The notes beneath the pieces are model-generated. The model was not told the origin of the DNA and did not search any database. It was given only the letters and a program-made list of their open reading frames with translations. From assembly GCA_028023455.1 (NCBI GenBank), contig JAQFVV010006238.1, positions 3,046,572 through 3,110,571 on the forward strand: a DNA stretch of 64,000 nt, given 5' to 3'. Origin of the DNA: Epiperipatus broadwayi (taxonomy: Eukaryota > Onychophora > Udeonychophora > Euonychophora > Peripatidae). Of the stretch, positions 35,001 to 45,554 are shown piece by piece; position 1 is the stretch's first letter; the number at the start of each line of letters is the position of its first letter. Made by a program: the position numbers and the translations under genes.

Positions 35001-37037
35001 CTAACTCCACTTCAATCTTTTAATTTTTTCAATGAGGTCAGTAACACCTGTTTGTTCTCTTACCCATACATTGCGTTTTCGATCTCTTCTTGTTACTCCC
35101 AACATACATCTCTCCATACTTCTTTGAGTGGTCTGAAGTCTCTGTATTGATCTTCTATTAAGTGTCCAAGTCTCAGATCCATAAGTAAGAACTGGTAAAA
35201 CACATTTGTTAAAAACCTTTCTTTTCAAACACATAGGCATATTTCCTTTTAATATCAAGTTATTTCTACCAAAAGCACTCCAACCAAGTTTAATTCTATG
35301 ATTAATTTCCTCTATTATGTTTCCATCTGTATTAATAATCTGACCAAGGTATTTGTAACTCTTAACTTCTTCTAATTCATCATAATCAATCTTTATTTTC
35401 ATATTTTGAGCAAATCGATTAAACATTACTTTAGTCTTTTTAACATTTATCTTTAGTCCTACTTTCCTACTTTCATCTGATAGCTCCTGCAACATTTCCT
35501 GCAGCTCGGAAGCATTATTTGCAAAAACAACTACATCATCTGCGAAATCTAAATGACTTAAATAATCTCCATTTACTTTCACTCCTTTAGTTTCCCATTT
35601 TAATCCATAAAATACTTCTTGCAGCACTGCTGTAAAAAGTTTTGGAGATATGGAGTCACCTTGTCTTACACCTTTCTCAATGTTGACTTTCCCAGTATCA
35701 TTATGTAATCTAATTGTTGCTGTTGCATTTTTATAAATATTCTTTAAAATATGACAATATCCTGGATCTATACCTTGATGATCCAATGCTTTAATCACTG
35801 AAGAAATGTTTATAGAATCAAATGCCTTTTCATAATCTACAAATCCAAAACATAATGACAACTCATATTCATTTGTCCTTTCTATAACTTCTCTCAATAC
35901 TTGAATATGATCTACTGTACTAAAACCACTTTTAAATCCAGCTTGTTCTCTTGGTTGGTGAAAATCCAAGGTTCTCTGTAGACGAGTTGTAATTATCTTG
36001 GTAAAAATTTTATATAAAACTGATAAAAGGCTGATAGGTCTGTAATTTCTAATATCTTCTTTATCACCTTTTTTAAATATTAATATTATTACTGCATTCT
36101 TCCAATCCGGTACATCTTTATCATTTAGACATTTGGTATATAACTTTGCTAATATTTTTTCTGTTTCTTCACCTGCTTCTTTTAATATATCAATTATAAT
36201 TCCATCATTACCTGGAGCCTTTCCTTTTTTCATACATTTAATTGCATTTCTCACTTCTTCATTTAAAATTCTGGGCAATTCGGAAGATGTAATAGATATA
36301 GGAGGTACTTGTTCTTTATTACAATATAATTCTTGATAAAAATCTTCTACCAATTTCATAATGTCATCCCTCTTTTTAGTAATAATTCCATCTTTTTTCC
36401 TTATTGCAGATATAAATTTCCTACCAATACCAAAATGTTGTTTTACATTCTTAAGACTTTTATTTTCTTCTACAGCTTTTTTTGCTAGTTCACAGTTATA
36501 CTTTCTTATATCATTTTCAACTCTTTTCCGCACCATTTTACAAAATTCGAGATATTCAATTCTTTTTAATGCATCATTCTTGCATATCTTCATATTCCTT
36601 CTTTTCTTCATAAGTTCTCTAGTCTCAGTAGAAATTTTATTAGTCAATTGCTGCTTTTTTCTACCAGCTATCTTTGTTGCAGTTTTTAAAAGTGTATCAG
36701 TTATTTTCATATTAATTTCATTCAAATCAGAATCATGTTCAAAATCTACTAATACTTGAAACCGATTTGTAAGTTCTAATTTAAATTCATTAGAATGTTT
36801 CTGAAGATTAGGAATATCAACTGTAAATATAGTTGTTTTTAATAATTTTTGTCTCTCTAGTTTTACATTAACATGTATCTTACCCCTTACTAATCGATGA
36901 TCACTTCCTGTGTTAAATTTATTAAGAACATTACAATCTTGAAATATGTATTTCCTGTTAATCAAAATATAATCCCAATTCTGCTGTACCTTCATTTGGA
37001 TGCTTCCATGTCCATTTCCTTCTAACATTTTTCTCAA
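35001..37037 (-). pseudogene. RTE copy B reverse-transcriptase ORF portion
   Basis: A 678-residue frame. It begins in a shifted frame and then carries the endonuclease end (SDHRLVRGK near residue 46). A basic linker follows, then the RT: KAPGNDGIIIDILKEA (near 274), NYRPISLLSVLYKIF (near 331), FVDYEKAFDSINISS (near 398), KGVRQGDSISPKLFTAV (near 456), LDFADDVVVFANNASEL with the catalytic Asp pair (near 498), KINVKKTKVMFN and YKYLGQIINTDGN (near 564). After it come LTYGSETWTLN and a TAG stop where related copies continue. Catalytic residues are intact. The stop and upstream frameshift make it a recently dead copy. Confidence 0.93.
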
Positions 37038-37767
37038 AAAAAGAATTCATAATATAAAGTTTTTTCTTCTCTGCAAACTCCACAAGTCTATGTCCTCTCT
37101 CATTTCTATTACCATAACCAAAATTACCTACAACACTTTCATCTTTCATTTGTTTACCAATTCTAGCATTAAAATCTCCCATAACAATTTTAAAATGTTG
37201 TTTACTCTGATCAAAAGCCTTTTGTACATCCATATAAAAATCTTCTACTACTTCATCACTGTGAGAACTTGTTGGGGCATAAACCTGAATTATCTGCATT
37301 TGATATCTGCTATTAAGTTGTATAACTAATCTTGCCACTCTGTCTGATACACCATCAATCTCCACAATATTGTTCTTCCACTTTTTATTTATAATGAATC
37401 CTACTCCACTTGTATTTCCAATATTTGTGCCTTTATAATAGAGCATATGTCCACTTTTTAAATCAATTGTCTCTTCACCTTTTCTTCTAACTTCACAAAG
37501 TCCAATAATATCCCATTTAATATAAGAGAGTTCTTCTTCTAATTCTTGCAATCTTCCTTCACTTGAAAGTGATCTGCAGTTGTAAGTACCTAAATAAAAA
37601 GTCATCATCAAATGGCAGCCTGGGTCCGCCTCCAGGATATTCTTAGCACCATCCGCCTTCAGCCACCAACTGCTGCCTTGGTTGGTGACTTTACAGCCTC
37701 CTGGGATTAAGGGCCATGCTTTATTTTTGTCTGTCATAATTGTATAATTGGGAAAAATCTTTATCAT
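36958..37767 (-). pseudogene. RTE copy B endonuclease ORF portion
   Basis: A 269-residue frame with the AP-endonuclease order: LGTYNCRSLSSEGRLQELEE (Asn near residue 64), IIGLCEVRRKGEE (catalytic Glu near 91), VYAPTSSHSD (near 162), GDFNARIG (near 197), then NFGYGNRNERGHRLVEFAE and RRKWTWKHPNEG. It nicks target DNA for target-primed reverse transcription. The final DYI and SDHR motifs lie in the overlapping RT frame, so a single-base indel around 36975-36990 has split one original polyprotein. The first Met (37767) lies in a leader-like segment; the true start could be the later Met at residue 11 (MTDKNK). Confidence 0.9.
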
Positions 37768-38068
37768 TTACACAAACATTCATTCTGCCTTATCAGGCCC
37801 TGAGAAGAAAGACCATGGTGTTTCTTGATCTTAAACTCAGAGGTAAAAAGCCAATAAACTCACCACACTGGCTAATGCGTGTTGGTGAGCAACCCATCCA
37901 TGTTCGTATACTATATGAATAAACATATAGTAATAACAGCTGCAACGACAAGAACGTATGGAGTGGACATTAGGAATTTGCCCTGCTCGGTTCCTTTAAG
38001 GCCTCCAAGAGGAATCAAAGAGTCTCCTTTCAGTTAATAGCAAACTCCTTTCTTCAGCCCACAAATAT

Positions 38069-38243
38069 ATGTAGACCCAGATATAGAGAACATTTCCCCA
38101 GCAAATTTCTTCCTACGTGGAAATTTTTCAGCAGACAAAGATTTGTAAAAGTCAACTAATGTCATAGCATTTAATCTTTGGTGGTGCACAGGAAGAAAAT
38201 CTCGGTTCAAGGTGGATTTTTCTGAAGCCTTTGTGGGCCACAA
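38069..38243 (-). pseudogene. hAT transposase fragment, dimerisation-region end
   Basis: The minus-strand frame includes LVDFYKSLSAEKFPRRKKFA and GEMFSISGSTYIC. This corresponds to the conserved FY..L....FP.L...A..M..LFGSTY.CE segment of hAT transposases. The frame is broken by the RTE insertion just after STYIC and resumes at 34753. Residual fragment only. Confidence 0.8.
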
Positions 38244-38384
38244 AAAAACTCTTACCAGGCCACACGTGGCCCACGGGCCACTATTTTCCCATCCCTGTAT
38301 TAAAGTATAGTTTCAGATTTATAAGTAAATATGAATTTAAGAAGTGTAAGCATATATCTTTTAATAGTAACTAATTTAACCAAA

Positions 38385-38665
38385 AGCAATCCATTCAAAG
38401 TTAATCATTGATTTAATTATATACATTATGTTTTCACTTGCATTAATAACTTAGCCAAGATATTTCTAGTCATTAATTTCTAATTCTTTGTTATTGATTT
38501 CTATTTTTTTTTAATCATTTGCAGTTATAATTTAGTTCTATTTTTTGTTTCTGCTTTCATCTGATGACTTCTATAACATTTTTGGAAGCTCTGGAGTATT
38601 ATTAGCTAATTAATCATGTAATCTGTTAAGTTTAGGCCATTTAAATAATCTGTTTTTAAAAGTCG
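38385..38665 (-). pseudogene. RTE LINE fragment E, old
   Basis: Aligns with the RTE region around FADD and KINVKKTK on the minus strand: TTTCATCTGATGACTTCTAT (38562) corresponds to TTTCATCTGATAGCTCCTGC in copy B, and CTAATTCTTTGTTATTGATT (38491) to CTAATTCATCATAATCAATC. Heavily diverged. Confidence 0.6.
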
Positions 38666-38671
38666 CTATCT

Positions 38672-38707
<36 letters not shown>
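38672..38707. repeat. (TA)n(GA)n microsatellite
   Basis: About ten TA units followed by about seven AG units. Confidence 0.9.
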
Positions 38708-38975
38708 ATGCATGATCTTATGGTGTTATGGCTGTGAATCTGCTTTTCATGCTTATAGCCTGTGTTTGAATCTAAGTAGAATATTTCCATCCAGCTTATA
38801 ATGTTTCTTTCAGGCAGCTAATCTACAAGTAACCTAATAATCATACAACATCAATCATCAGATACATATCTAGATATTTTAAGTAGACAGTAAAATAAGT
38901 AAAGTGCCCAGATCTTCACCATTTGGTTATTGTAAAGCCTGCTGTGTACTGGTTTTTCCTTTACAGCTCCATACA

Positions 38976-38983
38976 AGGAGTTG

Positions 38984-39023
<40 letters not shown>

Positions 39024-39031
39024 CAACTCCT
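38976..39031. repeat. Perfect 56-bp palindrome with (TA)15 core
   Basis: AGGAGTTGTTGAA flanks a TA tract on the left and TTCAACAACTCCT on the right, forming a perfect inverted repeat able to extrude as a cruciform. A second TA tract follows at 39032-39050. Confidence 0.9.
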
Positions 39032-39051
39032 ATATATATATATATATATAT

Positions 39052-39426
39052 CTTTGTCTTGCAAGTAAGCTATTTAAATTAAAAGATATTTCAATTATAC
39101 ACGCACACACGAATATTAGCAAAATGAGATGATTTATCATTATGTTAGCTTTCAATTATCTACCAGATGAAAAATGGTGACAAGCTTCCTTTTAAAATAT
39201 AATAACAACAATTTAATTCATCCCCACAACTTGAACAATAATAGGATCATTGCCAAAACCATTTATCATAATCGATTTACATACTTTTTCCCTTAAATTA
39301 TGATCTCAATGAAGTAATACTAATGAAATGATTATATTTCTTTAGCAATGCTTACTCTTGATAATTTATCTTGATTGACTGTAAGAAGTACTGGCAGGTA
39401 CAAATCAGCTTTATTTGTTTTGAGTG
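39052..39426. other. Intron sequence, nothing recognised
   Basis: No gene or repeat family supported. Confidence 0.5.
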
Positions 39427-40065
39427 TAAGATGTTATATGATGTGATATGGCTATTCCTTTATCGAAGTCAGGAATCTCTCAGCCACTATACCCACAAAA
39501 ACCTGTTGGCCATCTTATTTTCCCTTTCCATTCCCCACCCTAAGTTTTTCCCATATTCTTCTCTATCCTGTTCTATCCCATTTCAACAATATAATCTTTG
39601 TCAACTCCATGGTCTTTATATCTAAATCCCCCTTACCTTTTCTCAAATCCAGCATAAAAACCAAGAACCCACTTTCTGTATAATCTGTTTGTTTATATTT
39701 ATTCTCCCACAACTTCATTATTTGTACCCTTTCTGCCTGTAAGCATTTATATTCAATTAATAGATGTCTAATATTTTCCATTCCTTCCTTACATAACTTG
39801 CAGACTAAATCACCCACATTTTTCCATTTATGGGTATATTCTCTTGTCGCTAATGATCTTGTTCAAGACTTAAATGGTAAAGTACTTTCCTTGCTATTAT
39901 CGTAAATTAACTCACCACAATATTCTGTTTACTTCTACATATATTTAAACTCTTTTTACTCTATACTAATTCTCCATCTCTCTATTTTTTATTAATGCAT
40001 TTATTTTTTTATCCCATTTTTTGTTACTGTGATCCTTAACAATCTTAACGCAATCATGCGATGCA
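39427..40065 (-). mobile_element. LINE-B copy 7, 5'-truncated
   Basis: Minus-strand 3' LINE-B fragment. Frame 39563-39817 reads MGDLVCKLCKEGMENIRHLL with the Cys-Cys-His-Cys knuckle. The region 39830-40065 is the upstream part with stops. The tail at 39428 is a diverged GATGTTATATGATGTGATAT. Confidence 0.85.
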
Positions 40066-40223
40066 TAAGAATTCTATACACTCCAGCGCCATTTTTACTT
40101 GAAGAACTGATTTGCCTCTTCTTGCTACTTCTAAATATTTGTACTCATATATTAAGTCAGTCATGGTCTAGCACAATCTGGAACACTTGAATATTTTCTG
40201 TATATCAGATGACCCATAATAAC

Positions 40224-40260
<37 letters not shown>

Positions 40261-40747
40261 GCTTATACAGATCGGTCAAGAATAAAACAAAGAGAGATGT
40301 AACTACTTGTAAAATTTAAAACGACAATTTTAATAAAATAAATTAGAACATGACAAAGAAATTTGAAGGACTACACCACGCTGCAACAAATATATAGATC
40401 GCTTTGTTATATAGTATGTATAGTAGGCATATATTTGACTCAATTTATTCTTATTTACCTCTCCCCATCCCCTACTCTAACTTCTTTAAAGATATATGTA
40501 CATATTGCATAAAAAAATCACTAATAGGTAAATGCATTTGGAAAGTTAGATTTTTTTAAACATATTTAACAATTAATGATAGATGATGGAAATAGTCCAA
40601 CTTATAATTACAACTACAATACAATCATTCCGAACTTTCAGGCAAACATTCGATTAAATGTTTTATGTAAATTTATTAAATCATTAAAATTTATCTGAAA
40701 CTAGATAATGTACTAAAGATATTATAATAAAATGTTTTATCTTTTAG
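40066..40747. other. Intron end with (TA)n tract and one foldback arm
   Basis: A TA microsatellite is at about 40222-40256. At 40560-40603 the sequence AGATGATGGAAATAGTCCAAC matches one end of the foldback element at 52921-53381, so a partial relative may lie here. The acceptor ATCTTTTAG ends at 40747. Confidence 0.55.
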
Positions 40748-41039
40748 TTACTAACTATCAATTGTGCTCCTTTACTTAAAATGGATTTTCCTGCAACCAA
40801 TGGAATCATTCATATGATTGATCGTGTTGTCATGCCGTCCTATACAAACACTATTACTGATGTTATTGTAACTGATAAGCGGCTCCATAGATTTGCTGCT
40901 GCCTTAGTAAAAGCCAAACTTAACGATATGCTGAGAGAAAAAGGTCCATTCACGGTTTTTGCTCCAACGAATGAAGCATTTAATCATGAAATGCCTGATA
41001 TTATTGAACAGTTAAAAAATAATTCAGATGCTCTTAGAG
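40748..41039 (+). CDS. Fasciclin-domain matrix protein (TGFBI/periostin-like), FAS1-1/FAS1-2 exon
   Basis: A 292-bp exon in phase 0 at its start and phase 1 at its end (donor GTAAAT at 41040). It opens LLTINCAPLLKMDFPATNGI, then IHMIDRVVMPSY, the end of FAS1-1 (the H2-type NG.IH.ID box). FAS1-2 follows: LHRFAAALVKAKLNDMLREK, GPFTVFAPTNEAFNHEMPD (H1 box) and EQLKNNSDALRG. The Met at 40781 is internal. The order and the intron position within the DALRD-like segment parallel human TGFBI. Extracellular adhesion/matrix role is inferred from the family. Confidence 0.96.
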
Positions 41040-42854
41040 GTAAATAAATTTATTGTATAATATAGACAATAACATAAAAATCAATATTTTTTTATGTTTG
41101 AGAATAACTTATAGATGATGTTAATAAATTCTCCTATTTTAATTTTTTTTTTTTTTTAGTTCATGTTTTTTGAAGTTTCCAGTTTGTAGGATTTTTCTGT
41201 TATGACACTCTTCAGAAAAAAATGTAAAGTAAAACAGTTCTAAATAGTTCATTGGAACCCAAAAGCCATGCCAGCATACCCCCTCATCACCCAAAAAAAG
41301 AGAAGACTTTCTAAACAAGATTGAATATATGGAAATATATGAGCTAGAAAACAAAAATAATATATCGAATATTATTCAGTCTTTTTTAATTATTCAACAA
41401 CATATGAAAAAGATCAGAAATTGATACTTGAAAGCCAAATATTTGGACTTTTTATTTAAAGTCAATATCAAGTATTTTATCATCAATTCTTACCTTTCCT
41501 ACAAAGTGCACTTCATATAAATTATTTCATTTGAAAGAATATATCAGAAAAGGATCATACCCAGAAATTAGACTCTCATTAATTCTTGGTCATCTATTGT
41601 GGATTACTAGATGTAAGCTAGTATTTAATCATCAAAATTTTAATCCTATTAACTTCATGCAGAACAATCTAAAGAAAACAAGAACAAGAGATAGCCTGAT
41701 AATCCCTGAGGTTATTTTTACCATGACTTGGGACATGCTGGATTTATCCTCTCCAAAACAGAAGAGTAATTGACTCAAATTCGGGAAAACTAAATGAATG
41801 GATAAGAAAACACTTTGAACAAAATATGTACCAAATAACCTTTAATGTAATAATGTAATCTTTAATAATTTATTTTGGAGACTAAAAATATAGATCATAT
41901 TCACTGAGCCATAGAGATGTCATGGAATCTTTCATATTGTAATACCCATTTTTCTAAACATACCATTGTCTTATCATAAACATTATTTGCTCAATTATAC
42001 AAGCACTCATCCATCTTATTGATAAAATAAAGTCTTCTATCTAACATAAAGACCTGTAAAAAAATTGATTATTCTGACAAATGTAATTAAAATTTAAAAT
42101 AACAAGCTATCTATATATAAGTACGATTACTTATAGTATAATATTTTCCCCAATTTCTGCTCATTCTTTCATATTATATATAAAACAATTTTTACATTAA
42201 AGTAGCATATTATAGACCACAATGTATAAAGCATTATCCTGTAAATTGGTTGATCAATCAAGTTATTGTAAAGCTAGAATAATTAATTACTTATTTGAGA
42301 AGTGTTTAAACTATTCTCAATGCTTTTATTTAACTTGTTTGTTTGTTAGACTTTATCACATCATGCAGACTATTATTAACATGCTTTTATCAACTAGATT
42401 TTCTTTCAGTTTTTACATATATTACATTTTAATCACATTGCAAGAATTGTCAAATCATTTGTCCAGTCTAACAATGTTGGTGTACCAAATTTCAAACCAT
42501 GTTGACATCAGTACAGTAAGCTTTTCAGTAATACACAATAGAGGGTGGTATATATTTTTAAAAATATGCTTTCATTGAATTTCATGACTAATTCACTAAT
42601 TAGTATTTAGAGTTAATTAAAATAGAAAATGAAATAAAAAGATGAGATCTTAATTTGTCTTGACTGGTGAATTAAAACTTGCTTTTCTTAAAATGCTGCT
42701 TTCATAAAGACAAAAATCTTATAAGCAGTTATAAATGTAGCAAGTTTCATTTATAATACTGGAAATACACTAATATTGCTTAAATTGGTGAATAGTAAAA
42801 ATCTATCTAATTGAACTGTGTATTTGGCTATCTATTTATACCAAGCAATGATAA
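41040..42854. other. Intron sequence, nothing recognised
   Basis: No repeat family or exon supported. Open frames at 41531-41773 and 42222-42578 lack domains and splice context. Confidence 0.45.
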
Positions 42855-43215
42855 GAATTGTGATCTCATATTGCTGGTTCAGCATGAAATGTGCATCTGG
42901 TGGATCATATATCTTTTTCACATGTCTTTGGTCACATGTTTATGATAACACCCCTCCACAAAGTGTTAAAAGTAAATAGAAACCAATTTGTAGTTTGCAT
43001 GAGAATGGTTTAGTGAAAATTACACTACTGAAATATTGTTCGTTAAGTGGATAATCTCTAATTTAATGAATGACTAATAAAAATTATTAATATACTTCCA
43101 CCAAGTGGTTTGTGTCAGAGTTGTGAGGGCATTAAGTTTGAACTCATCAATTAAACTATAGTAATTGGCTATCTATAAATACAAAACAGAGATTGTGAAC
43201 TGAGCCAACTGGTGT
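42855..43215. repeat. Repeat R1, full unit
   Basis: ATTGCTGGTTCAGCATGAAA, CACATGTCTTTGGTCACATG, TTACACTACTGAAATATTG, TTAAGTGGATAATCTCTAA and AGAGATTGTGAACTGAGCCA occur in order. A second GCCAACTGG module then begins, so the copy spans one unit of about 340 bp. Relative to 1764-2180 the module order is circularly permuted. Confidence 0.7.
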
Positions 43216-43938
43216 GTATTTATAGCAACAGCAATTAAATTAGTATTTCAATATTTTAATAAATGTGGATGTGGATGATTCAGGTTTTTGCTTATCAAGA
43301 CTGCCCAAGACCTGAACTTATGACAGCATATGTCTAATAAGAAATTAAGATTTGAGATTGCTACAACTGTCCTAAGTGAATCTCATCTTTTAGAGAAAGA
43401 TAGAATAACAGAGCAAATAGACTGACAAGTTTCGAAAAGGGTATATCATTAAGGAAAACAGAATTGATATTGTAATGGTATGAAAAAATATAATAATGAA
43501 GTGATAAAATAGTCATCAATAAATAAGAACACAACAAATGAGCAAAGAATCAGTATCAAATAAAAATAATAAAATTAAATCATCATCTACAGATAATCAG
43601 TAGTCAGTCTTGGTGAATGGATTTAAAAAAAACATACTACAAAATTTTAAACTAATCATCATCTAGCCAACTGCCAAACTTGGAGCATATTATAAAATGA
43701 ATTAACTTTTCTGGTGCATGTACATAATTAGTTCTAAATAACTATAAAAGTAATTATATATCAAAAAAATTTGAGATGTTTATGTCAATGCAGATTGTCA
43801 ATGCTCGGAGCCATTGTGCCGTCTATTAAGGAATTAGTTCATTGTTCTAAAATGTATAAACAAAATGAGTGGTCTTAGTGCCATCTAAATAAATCTAAAG
43901 AGAATTATTATATGAATGTCAAAACAATACCCTATATA
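43216..43938. other. Intron sequence, nothing recognised
   Basis: AT-rich; no gene or repeat supported. Confidence 0.5.
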
Positions 43939-44740
43939 TCCACTTAGTCAAATTATGGCTTGCAAGCCACATGCAGGTCTTTAAATGGACCAATGTGGCT
44001 CTCACAAAATCTCTGAACTAAAATCATTATGTAATTTATATTAGCATGATGTATTTACATTTTATTTTGAAACCTTACATACTTTATTGATAATGATTAT
44101 TTATGTCATCAACTTCTATGATTTTATTGATATGATTTTCTGGAAATAAACCATATTGTTTGAATTGTTGATTCAGCTTTTGTTAGGCCTCAATGCAGTA
44201 TTTTGTTATTCTTTGTAAAATTTTCATTTAAATGTCATCAAGTCTGTTTTATACTTCAACTTCTGAACACCAACTTCTTCTAATCATTTATATTGAGCAA
44301 TACAAGTAATTATTTTTAATTTGCATTCATAAAAATAAATAATTACCATCTTAAAAATCCTTATTTAAAAGAAGCTGTTTGTAGACTAATGACAATTTTT
44401 GGAACAATGTATTCTTGTGAATCATTATACTCAGTGATATTTATAAAATAGAAAGGATGTATGAATATCTCGTAGAACTAGTGTTCTTCATTAACAAAGT
44501 ATAAGCCAAATTTTAATGTTCTTACTAACCAGATGCAATCACATGTGAATAATACATATTTTTTATTAATTTTGTTCTGCATATTAATTTTATTCTCTTG
44601 ATTTTTTTATGTAATTAATAAATCTTATTAATAAAAAATAATAACTCAAATATTTGCTTCAAAAATTTAATTGCGACTCTTGAATATATCACTATTTTAA
44701 CATGTGGCTTTTGTAGACACAAACTTTGGCCACCCCTACT
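43939..44740. mobile_element. Non-autonomous hAT-like element
   Basis: The left end has TCAAATTATGGCTTGCAAGC followed by CACATG. The right end, reverse complemented, reads AGGGGTGGCCAAAGTTTGTG, then AAAAGCCACATG. These degenerate inverted ends with a GGGGTGGCCAAA motif are hAT-like. Near the left end ATGGACCAATGTGGCTCTCA is also typical of hAT/ZBED-type elements. About 0.8 kb; transposase not readable. Confidence 0.6.
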
Positions 44741-45316
44741 ATATCTATTAATCCAGAACTAACTTTATGATCACGAGGACCCTGGTGACTGTGATTAAGA
44801 GAAAATATACACAACATATAATCTGTTCATGTACTGAATAACTTCACTGGAATAACTGAATATAATGATTAATAAATTTATTTCTAATTAGAAGTAAAAA
44901 TAATAAAACGACAGGTATAATAAATACAAAACAAATATATCATTTCAATTTTCACTTACAGATATCGAATATTTCCATAAATTAATAAACAAAAGTATAC
45001 ATCTAACATTATTTAAATTGTAGTTTACAGAAATGTATAGATTGTAAGTTATCATAAAGATCATATATATAAATACACACATTCATTTTGTAATACCAAA
45101 TGATAATCTTTAATTATCCTATACCATTCTAATTTAATAATAATATATAAATATTGAATCAGTTCACATATATGTATACGCATATAGATATGTAAACACA
45201 CTGTGCATATTATGAAACATTTCAATTATTAATCTTAATTACTTTTATCTTATAACCAAATTATTATTATTATTTAATTATAATCAAAGATTGGTAGAAT
45301 AAATTAATTACTTATC
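44741..45316. other. Intron sequence, nothing recognised
   Basis: No feature supported. Confidence 0.5.
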
Positions 45317-45550
45317 TTGAAAGTCTCACATGATCACTATCTCTTACACTAGCACATAATTGTTTATAAACAAAGCAAAACTCTCCATACAGTAGTGCCA
45401 CCCTGTGCCAACAAGCCAAACACTAGTCTGGGGATATTGGATGAGTAGGCATTAGATAGGGATTTTATGCACAAGCCTTCTGGCATTCATTGATTACTCT
45501 GGTTGGCACAGGGTGGCACTACTGTATGGAGAGTTTTGCTTTGAAAGACT
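45317..45550. mobile_element. FBR element with near-perfect complementary halves
   Basis: GCAAAACTCTCCATACAGTA, GTGCCACCCTGTGCCAAC at 45375-45412 is exactly complementary to 45502-45539, giving a hairpin of about 38 bp per arm (longer with CAAAG/CTTTG) around an 89-bp loop. The flanks TTGAAAGTCT (45317-45326) and TTGAAAGACT (45541-45550) are 10 bp with one mismatch. The LTR element begins five bases further on. Confidence 0.8.
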
Positions 45551-45554
45551 ACAT

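Larger units (their letters stand above)
34763..38059 (-). mobile_element. RTE-clade LINE copy B, full length, recently inactivated
   Basis: A 3297-bp element flanked by CACAAATAT at 34754-34762 and 38060-38068. On the minus strand it has about 290 bp of 5' leader, an endonuclease frame, a reverse-transcriptase frame and a coding end at about 34782. A very short tail of TGATGG/TGATGA units follows. A length near 3.3 kb, AP-endonuclease plus RT, minimal 3' UTR and a short-repeat tail instead of poly(A) are characteristic of the RTE clade. Only two disabling changes are evident: a frameshift near 36980 and a TAG at 34999-35001. Confidence 0.92.
34357..38297 (-). mobile_element. hAT-like DNA transposon remnant carrying an inserted RTE LINE
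   Basis: Left end CAGGGGTGGGCAATTGTTTT at 34357; right end, as its reverse complement, CAGGGATGGGAAAATAGTGG from 38297. Such CAGGGGTGGGCAA ends are typical of hAT elements. Both flanks of the internal RTE insertion carry hAT transposase C-terminal sequence on the minus strand. Without the RTE and one duplication copy, the element would be about 635 bp, a deletion derivative. A clean 8-bp target duplication is not seen (TGTATTCT against TATTAAAG). Confidence 0.8.

Noticed and set aside
36133-37329. Plus-strand frames of 67-132 aa resembling membrane proteins
   Set aside because: Antisense to the RTE endonuclease and RT frames at 35001-37767.
40781-41047. Start of a short protein at Met 40781
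   Set aside because: This Met is internal to a fasciclin exon that begins at the acceptor before 40748 in the same frame; the TAA at 41045 is intronic.
45371-45543. Cut-and-paste MITE of the hAT or Tc1 type (because of the 42-bp complementary ends)
   Set aside because: Flanking duplications of related copies vary between 10 and 13 bp and enclose more than the complementary part, which fits a fixed-length DNA transposon poorly.
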